Source: Ilex aquifolium
Lineage: Eukaryota; Streptophyta; Magnoliopsida; Aquifoliales; Aquifoliaceae
Direction of reading: 5' to 3'
NCBI GenBank assembly: GCA_951799425.1
Contig: OX637410.1
Location: 3,658,001 to 3,722,000 of the forward strand
DNA: 64,000 nucleotides
This document shows, one piece after another, positions 57,466-64,000 of this stretch. A program made the translations under genes and the position numbers. Every line of letters starts with the position of its first letter. Positions within the stretch are counted from its first letter, which is position 1. The notes beneath the pieces were generated by a model. That model was not told where the DNA came from. It saw only the letters and a list, made by a program, of their open reading frames with translations, and made no database searches.

Positions 57466-57482
57466 CCTCACCCCCCAACTTG
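57466..57482 (-). other. Internal purine tract with Athila 3' signature
   Basis: Minus strand reads ATTGAGGACAATGCATGATT then CAAGTTGGGGGGTGAGG, the same signature as 25172-25211. It follows the integrase by about 200 bp and is about 4 kb upstream of the terminal PPT, so the element has two. Confidence 0.75.
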
Positions 57483-57703
57483 AATCATGCATTGTCCTCA
57501 ATGTAACAAAAAAGATATGATATACAATGAAGGGCTATAAAAAGATGAGTAGGGTTAGAGAACACCTCGCACTTGAGCTTTTGACAAAAACACCAATATC
57601 TGCAACTAAGAAAAACAACACTATACGCAAAGATAAAGTAAAAAAACATAAACAGATAAAGTAAGTAAAAACAATTGTACACTAAAGATCCTATGAACAG
57701 TTA

Positions 57704-58729
57704 TTACTCCAACAAGTTCGGGTAGACAGGATCCATCAAATCTTCCTCCACTCTTTGTCCTTCAAAACTCTCGAAAAATGACTTAAGTCTTTGGCCATTG
57801 ACCTTGAATGTCTTGCCATCTTTGGGGTTTGTGACTTCCACAGCTCCATTGCGGTAGGGCACCTTAACAAGATAGGGGCTATCCCAACGGGATCGGAGTT
57901 TACCTTGAAAGATCGAGAGACGAGAATTGTAAAAGAGTACTTTTTGTCCGAGCTCAAATGATTTCCTTATAATGGATTTATCATGAAAAATCTTAGCCCT
58001 CTCTTTTGAAATTTTAGAGCTCTCATACGCATCTCTTCGAATCTCTTCCAATTCATTCATTTCAAGCTTCCTATTCTCTCCGGCCATTCTCATTTTGAAG
58101 TTCAAGGTTTTTATAACCCAATAGGCTTTGTGCTCCATCTCAATCGGCAAATGGCAAGCCTTGCCATAGACTAGTCTATAGGGTGACATGCCTAGAACAG
58201 TCCTGTAAGTAGTGCAATAAGTCCATAGGGCATCGGTCAATTGAAATGACCAATCTTTCCTATTATGGTTCACCGTTTTCTCTAGGATGTTCTTGATTTT
58301 CCTATTAGCCAACTCGGCTTGATCATTAGTCTGTGGGTGATATGCAGGGGACACCTTATGTGTGACACCATATTTATGCATCAACGATGCAAATGGTTTA
58401 TTACAGAAATGCGACCCACCATCGCTTATCATTGCACGAGGCATCCCAAACGTCGAAAAAATGTTCTCCTTGAGAAACTTGACCACGACCCGGTGGTCAT
58501 TGGTCTTGGTCGGGATAGCTTCCACCCATTTGGACACGTAGTCCATTGCCAGTAGAATGTATAGGTAGCCAAATGACATGGGGAAGGGACCCATGAAGTC
58601 GATGCCCCAACAATCAAATATCTCGATAACAAGTATAGGGGAGAGGGGCATCATGTTCCTTCGGGTCACACTACCCAAACGTTGGCACCTATCACATTTT
58701 TTACAGAAAGAGATACAATCTTTTATCAA
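57704..58729 (-). CDS. Athila-type integrase, open 341-codon block
   Basis: Contains the end of the zinc finger (CDRCQRLGS), the DDE core ([52 protein letters not shown] with the catalytic Glu), and the GKLRSRWDSPYLVKV C-terminal domain. There is no chromodomain, as expected for Athila. The first His residues of the zinc finger lie upstream in a broken frame (58730-58870), so the element is not intact even though this block is open. Confidence 0.85.
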   Translation of the reverse strand: MIKDCISFCKKCDRCQRLGSVTRRNMMPLSPILVIEIFDCWGIDFMGPFPMSFGYLYILLAMDYVSKWVEAIPTKTNDHRVVVKFLKENIFSTFGMPRAMISDGGSHFCNKPFASLMHKYGVTHKVSPAYHPQTNDQAELANRKIKNILEKTVNHNRKDWSFQLTDALWTYCTTYRTVLGMSPYRLVYGKACHLPIEMEHKAYWVIKTLNFKMRMAGENRKLEMNELEEIRRDAYESSKISKERAKIFHDKSIIRKSFELGQKVLFYNSRLSIFQGKLRSRWDSPYLVKVPYRNGAVEVTNPKDGKTFKVNGQRLKSFFESFEGQRVEEDLMDPVYPNLLE

Positions 58730-59199
58730 AGAGGGCCAATAAAAACCTGACTGTAGAATCTTTGCCGAAGTCTTCTTTAAAGAGAAATGGCCACCGCACG
58801 CCTCTGAATGGCAAAATGCAAGGACTTCCCGTTGTTCATTTTATGGTACGCATCTCCGCATGACTTGGTCAGGACAGTACTTGAATAGGTATGGGTTGTC
58901 GAAGTAAAAGTACTTCACATCCGCCATGAACCTCCTTCTATCTTTCGAGCTCTAGTGCGATGGTATCTGTCCTGTAGCAAGATAATTACATATGTCAGCA
59001 TACTAGGGACAAATAGAATGAATCGAAAGTAAATGCTCATGAGGGAAAAAGTCAGGGATATGAATGTGCTCATCGGCCTCTTGCACCACAAGTCGGGGCA
59101 AATGATCCGCCACTACGTTCTCCACTCCTTTTTGTCTTTGATTGTCAAGTTGAACTCTTGGAGTAGGAGGATCTCCCTGATGAGTCTCGGTTTGACAAC

Positions 59200-59510
59200 C
59201 TACTTAGACAACAAATACTTCAAAGCAGAGTGATCGGTATAGACTACTATCGGTGAACCAATGATGTAGGACCGAAATTTATCCAATGCAAATACTACCG
59301 CTAGCAACTCTTTTTCTGTGGTGGTATAGTTCATTTGAGCTTCATTGAGTGGTTTTCTAGCGTAGTATATTACATAAGGTCTCTTGTCCTCCCTTTGACC
59401 GAGCATTGCGCCGACCGCGTAATCACTCGCGTCGCACATAAGCTCAAGAGACACTCCCTCGTTCCGTGCAACCATGATACTAGCAATATTTCCCTAAAAA
59501 TCTTTCCTCA
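59200..59510 (-). pseudogene. Athila-type RNase H remnant
   Basis: Reads ELMCDASDYAVGAMLGQRED, then [20 protein letters not shown] and VYTDHSALKYLLSK. Homology stops at about 59510, upstream of which RT should lie. A different element's leader starts there, so the Athila copy is truncated at this junction. Confidence 0.85.
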
Positions 59511-60081
59511 CCCCATTTTCGAGCTTGCACTCGTAGAGTTAATACTAGGGATTAAATAAATCATGTTCCTTCAAAACTAAATCTGCATGACTCTCTTTTC
59601 AAAAAAACCAACTTCCGTATGTTGTATAAGTAATCAGCCCATAAATAATGTCACGTCAAAATGCCTAAGGTCTAAGAATACTCAATAAACTAGTAACTGA
59701 TGTTCTCCAATGTGGACCCTACACCTTGAGTACACGACATCTCTTAACTCAAAACCACCCATAGGAGTTGCCCCGATTAAATCAAACTCAAGTGCTTTGA
59801 GTTCTACAATCAATCTCATTGCTACTCTAAGAGACACGAAAGAATGTATAGACCCTAAAATTCCGTTAGTGTCAGTCACATTTCTTACAACACCCTTACC
59901 ATACTTTTTTGCAACTATCTCTTGTCTGTACAAAATACCAAACAAATTAACTAGCCTTAGTCACTACACCAATCATGCTATTAACTAATAAACATCATTC
60001 TTTATCCCACAAACTAAAGCCAATTAAAGCCTACACAACCACTCAGATCCAGCCTAATCCTCTGGTAATTCATAAACCTAT
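59511..60081 (-). mobile_element. Leader/internal start of a gypsy-type element with unknown 88-codon ORF
   Basis: Lies just inside the PBS at 60082-60093. The minus-strand ORF 59945-59682 reads MRLIVELKALEFDLIGATPM and GGFELRDVVYSRCRVHIGE and is not a gag, protease or pol block I recognise. Its even composition suggests former coding sequence. Function unknown. Confidence 0.4.
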
Positions 60082-60093
60082 GCTCTGATACCA
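60082..60093 (-). other. Primer binding site (initiator Met-tRNA), minus strand
   Basis: GCTCTGATACCA, the exact complement of TGGTATCAGAGC, four bases inside the LTR end at 60098. Confidence 0.9.
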
Positions 60094-60734
60094 CTCTTGT
60101 CACACCCCCACCCCCGATCACATAGGGTAGGCAGCGGACCGGCCACCAAGGCCTTAACCAACCAACCTTGTGCATAATAAATGCAAAATACAGCGGAAGA
60201 CAAATAATAAAGTGATCCAATCCATCGACCTAATGAATACCAGATGAATAAATTAAACATCACCAACATCATTATTAAACTCATGTAAAACAATAATTAA
60301 CCATAAGGTTCACTACTCTAAGTATAAGCAACATTATCCCCAAAACAATTGAATATTTGTCTCAAAACTATAAAAGACATTTATTCCTAAAGACCTACAA
60401 TAAAATAAATCTTCAAGTCCTCTAATCCCTTGTATATTAGCAGACTTACTCCTCACCATGATCCTTTCCTGAAAAATGTTATATGTTTGGGTGAGCACAA
60501 TGGCCCGTGAATAACAACCACCTCTAATAAGGTGTGAAAATAAATTCCACAGTTTATATACGAAAATAAACTTTGATACACACATAAGTACAACAAATTA
60601 TACCGCAGCCCCTCCCACATAATCATTTAAACAAAATGATCTTATAATCACAAATAACTTTATAAATGAAAAGAAATTTATAACCCAAAACACCCACACA
60701 TACATTGAGTTTCAAATACATTTGTCAAATCATG

Positions 60735-60880
60735 TTTGTTACCACTAGCCTGGTAACTAGCCCCGTCTCTTGTTACCATTACCTTGGTAACTGGCCCAGT
60801 CTCTTGTTACCACTCAGACCTGGTAACCCCAGTCCCAGTCTCTTGTGACCACTCAGACCTGGTAACCCCAGTCCCCGTCT
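60735..60880. repeat. Tandem hairpin repeats GTTACCA..TGGTAAC
   Basis: Four units of about 40 bp: GTTACCACTAGCCTGGTAAC, GTTACCATTACCTTGGTAAC, then two with GTTACCACTCAGACCTGGTAAC-like arms (one with GTGACCA). Each unit is followed by a CCCCGTCTCTT or CCCAGTCTCTT spacer. Confidence 0.9.
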
Positions 60881-61786
60881 CAAAACATGATTTTCACACA
60901 CACCAAAACTGTAGTTTTTAGTCCCAACGCACACAAAATTTCCATTTCATCACCAAAGCAATGATATAAAATCATCCCACAAGTTTTCCAAAATTCACAT
61001 GTATAACAGTTCACAATTTCAAAACATTTAATTGCAACCCCAAACATCAACACATATATCATATATATGAAAAATCCACACGCACGCACCCACACATTTA
61101 ATATAGGAAATTCTCCCAAAAGAAGTAGTAAACTACTCATCTTGATTCCCAAAATCCAATTCAAAGCCCTTTTTCTCAACCTCAATGCAATCACCACCTA
61201 ATCCAAAATAACATATAACAATCAATCCCTATTCCTAATTTCGTCGTTTCGCGCTTCTATATTTAATTTATGTACCTCCTATCTATTGATATATACTTAA
61301 TATATCCTTTACATATAAATATTTTTCCTCATACAAGGTAATAAGATATAGAAGTATTATGGGTTGTTTAGAAAAAAAAGTTTCTAAAGTTTTGGGGTCA
61401 AATCATAATTTTTGAAACTTTTGGGGTCAAAGTGTAATTTTCTTAAAAACGAATTTTCTTTTTTTCGGGCCTGCCATAATTTTCTAAAATTCTATTCTTC
61501 TAACTTACCAGGTAAAACAGTGGTTAAAATTAAGTTTAGAATAATATAGGGGTCAAAGTAAAGTTCTTTGAAACTAAAGGGGAGCTTTCTATAATTTTTT
61601 TACTTTTCCCATCTTCTTCCTAGGGCAGAACATGAACCAGTAACTTCCTTTTTTGTTTTTCTTCTTCTTTTTAACACATAACTAAATTATCTACAAGCCT
61701 CAAAATCAACCAATCTAAATTAGGTCTAATAATACATAGAATTAATAACTTATAATAAATTTTATTCATCTTTATTTCCTATCATG

Positions 61787-61805
61787 AACACACACACACA
61801 CACAC

Positions 61806-61841
<36 letters not shown>
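61787..61841. repeat. (CA)n/(TA)n compound microsatellite
   Basis: Run of CA dinucleotides, then AGA, then an unbroken run of TA dinucleotides inside the LTR. Confidence 0.9.
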
Positions 61842-61842
<1 letters not shown>

Positions 61843-62717
61843 TTATGATAAAACTAGCACCATGTGATTTAATATAAAACCCATAAAATAAATGATGGAT
61901 TCATACATTCAATAGATCCAAATCCCTTCTTGTTTTTTTTTTTTCGTTCTTCGTTCTTCTTTCTTCCTTTTCTTTCTTTCTCTCTCTCTCTCTCTCTAGC
62001 GGCAGAATCCTTCTTTTTTTTTTTTTTTGCCCTATTTTGACTGCCTACATATGTATATATACAAAATAAAAGAAACCATACAATTCCTCATTCCTTAATT
62101 ACACTAACATCCCTTTTCAAAAATAATATCACAAATTGACCTAAACTAAGTTATATATATATATTTCAAAAATTTGGGGTTTTACATTCACCTTCACCTT
62201 TGTAACACCCCGCATTTTCTTTTATATATATGTATATAGATATATAGTAAATAATGGTTGTATAAAAAATGTGGATATGTGTAAGGATGTAAGGATAAAT
62301 TATATAGATTGTAATAGTAGGAGAAATGCTAGAGATAAATATGGATTGGGAAGTTGGAGTTTCCAAGACGTTTAAACTTGGAAAGGGTGACTAGACGAAT
62401 TTCTAAATATTTTTAGGTCAAAATAAGGTGTCCATTGAATCCGGAAGGTTGAACAACCTTGGGAGAGGTAATATGAGGTGTATTGGAAGGTAGGAAGTAT
62501 TCCGGAGTGAAAACACACTTAGAGAAAATTTGGGTAAAAAGGAGTTGGGACACCTTCTGGTATTTTGGTCATAACTTTTTATCCTTATGTCCACTTGATT
62601 TGAAATTTGGACAGTAGATAGTAGACATCTAGGGCTACAAAAGTGTATCTCATGAAAAGTGTCCAATTCGACCTCTAAATGGGTCAAAACTTCCCTGGAA
62701 GTCGAAGTAGCCGAAGT

Positions 62718-62872
62718 GTACCGGTACCGCGTACCGGTACCATATCGTACCGGTACCGCGTACCGGTACCATATCGTACCGGTACCATACCGGTACGACT
62801 ACTCCAGTAGCTTAACCGTACCGGTACCATATCGTACCGGTACCATATCATACCGGTACCGCGTACCGGTAC
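62718..62872. repeat. Ten TACCGGTAC palindromes in 155 bp
   Basis: Every copy has the intact core TACCGGTAC, spaced by CGCG or CATATCG type linkers, some of them perfect GTACCGGTAC. Same core as in the Tekay-type LTR but denser and in a different LTR family. Confidence 0.95.
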
Positions 62873-63512
62873 GATTTATCTGACGCCCGCCGAACAGTAA
62901 AAATCGGGATTTTGGTGTTTTAAAACACCCTTTTTAGCCTCATTTGCCCTATTCTTCATCTCCACTCTCACACTAAACACTTTAGAACCCTAGGAGAGAA
63001 AGAAAGGAATAGAGAAACTCAAGATCAAAAGGGGAAAAACACAAGGTTAAAGGGTGATTCAAGGATCAAACCCTAGAGTTTTCAAGAACATCAAGGTATG
63101 AGTTTTCTCTCACTCTCTTACATTGAGGTTAGGGTATTTATATATGTATGTTTTGGCTATCAATGGTATATATATGCTATGAAATCATCATCTCTTAGGC
63201 TTTTTGGCAAAGATTACATGTTTTGAACAAAACTAGGGTTTAATACCCATGAAATTTCTTCTCTAGTTTTAAAATCCTCATTTTTGGAGAGTGATGTATT
63301 TCTTTCTTAAATGCTTTCTTTATTATGGATTTTCGAACCCTTAGTGGTTTTTGTTGGGTAGAACAATGATGTTATTGTGATCTCATGTATTTTCTTTGTT
63401 AGTTGTGGAATTATTACATGATATATTTTGGGGGATTTTGGATAGATGATTGTAAATTGAAATCAATATTGGAATTGTAAGCTTGGTTGAGGTTGTTTGT
63501 GATACACAAGAG

Positions 63513-63820
63513 TGAGAGGTTCCTTGTAAGGATGCTCACCCCTTCCCAAGAGGTTCCTTATAAGGATGTTTGGGAAGTCATGTAATGATTTGTGAGAGGT
63601 TCCTTATAAGGATGCTCACCCCTTCCCAAGAGGTTCCTTATAAGGATGCTTGGGAAGCCATGTAATGAATTGTGAGAGGTTCCTTATAAGGATGCTCACC
63701 CCTTCCCAAGAGGTTCCTTATAAGGATGTTTGGGAAGCCATGTAATGATTTGTGAGAGGTTCCTTGTAAGGATGCTCACCCATTCTCAAGAGGTTCCTTG
63801 TAAGGATGCTTGAGAATCAA
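63513..63820. repeat. Four 80-bp tandem repeats carrying TCCTTATAAGGA palindromes
   Basis: Palindrome slots at 63521, 63555, 63601, 63635, 63681, 63715, 63761 and 63795 alternate 34 and 46 bp, giving an 80-bp period. Five are perfect TCCTTATAAGGA; three read TCCTTGTAAGGA. CCTTATAAGG fits the CArG-box consensus CC(A/T)6GG. Confidence 0.92.
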
Positions 63821-64000
63821 AGACGATCTAAACGGAGGTGGAGGTTACCCTAAAGTATGCCACCTACCGAAAGAATTGTTGGAAACTGTGTATGGTGGAC
63901 TGGATTATATTTGGAAATGGTTTGCTAACTCTATAGTGGTTTCACTTATTCATTCAATTACTGTTGTTCCTTAAACTTGAGATCTACTAAAATGTCCATG

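Larger units (their letters stand above)
60098..62186 (-). repeat. Gypsy-type 5' LTR, minus strand (2089 bp)
   Basis: Plus reading starts TGTCACACCCCC and ends GGGGTTTTACA, so the minus LTR runs TGTAAAACCCC...GTGTGACA. Its PBS adjoins on the left. Contains GTTACCA/TGGTAAC hairpin repeats (60735-60880) and CA, TA and CT microsatellites. Confidence 0.8.
62201..64000 (+). mobile_element. Gypsy-type LTR start, plus strand (extends beyond the window)
   Basis: Starts TGTAACACCCCGCATTTTC, similar to the start of the neighbouring minus LTR. Contains ten TACCGGTAC palindromes, a T/C-rich leader near 62935-63100, and an 80-bp tandem array. No PBS was reached before the window ends. Confidence 0.6.

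Noticed and set aside
62659-62883. 74-codon ORF with a Tyr-Arg-Val-Pro-Val repeat.
   Set aside because: Read-through of the TACCGGTAC array; no evidence of a protein.
63513-63820. CRISPR-like regular repeats.
   Set aside because: Plant nuclear LTR context, 80-bp tandem units with near-identical 'spacers' and no cas genes; this is a minisatellite.

Overview
The window is nuclear DNA of a flowering plant with a repeat-rich genome. The evidence is a nine-exon plant-type gene with GT-AG introns, plant LTR-retrotransposon lineages (copia, SIRE-type, Athila-type, Tat-type and chromodomain-bearing Tekay-type Ty3/gypsy), plant TRIMs, LINE fragments and a short piece of plastid DNA. No bacterial features, rRNA genes or CRISPR arrays were seen. 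The species cannot be named from sequence alone.

Region 1 (1-19,045, minus strand): one host gene, an orthologue of plant LCAT3/phospholipase A1 of the lecithin:cholesterol acyltransferase family. Nine exons were located by reading conserved blocks and splice sites. They join in frame, with no stop, into 375 codons up to exon 9 (513-459). The remaining C-terminal part, with the catalytic Asp and His, lies left of the window. The introns are swollen by mobile DNA. Intron 8 holds a TRIM-like element, a copia leader, a probable gypsy LTR, a plastid trnI-GAU fragment and two LINE fragments. Intron 7 holds a SIRE-type LTR and a copia LTR plus leader. Intron 5 holds a complete 358-bp TRIM, and intron 2 a 4.3-kb copia element with target-site duplications.

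Region 2 (19-21 kb): gene 5' flank with a pyrimidine-rich stretch, a 27-bp direct repeat and a possible hAT-like end.

Region 3 (21-28.5 kb): the decayed protease-to-integrase part of an Athila-type element (+), a truncated minus-strand Tekay-like LTR, then an Athila-like gag remnant.

Region 4 (28.5-41.9 kb): a complete Tekay-type element (28,562-38,389; TSD TTAGG) inserted in the 3' part of a SIRE-type copia. That copia continues to a PPT, an LTR, a PBS and the start of gag, and is followed by an inverted SIRE piece.

Region 5 (41.9-49.8 kb): a Tat-type element (+), then an inverted Tat LTR split by a 2.56-kb Tekay-like solo LTR, then an antisense extra ORF.

Region 6 (49.8-59.5 kb): an LTR-like region of interspersed repeats, then a minus-strand Athila-type element with LTR, env-position ORF, integrase and RNase H. 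Region 7 (59.5-64 kb): two LTRs set back to back in divergent orientation.

The most unusual pattern is that most of the long LTR families here carry their own array of short inverted repeats. Units include GTACCGGTAC, TTCTACCGGTAGAA, AACCTTCCGGAAGGTT, GTTACCA..TGGTAAC, GAGGAGT..ACTCCTC and TCCTTATAAGGA. The motifs differ between families but the architecture recurs. A second theme is decay by C-to-T/G-to-A transitions. All eight in-frame stops in the Tekay element fit this, as do nearly all changes seen in the plastid fragment, as expected for DNA that was cytosine-methylated.
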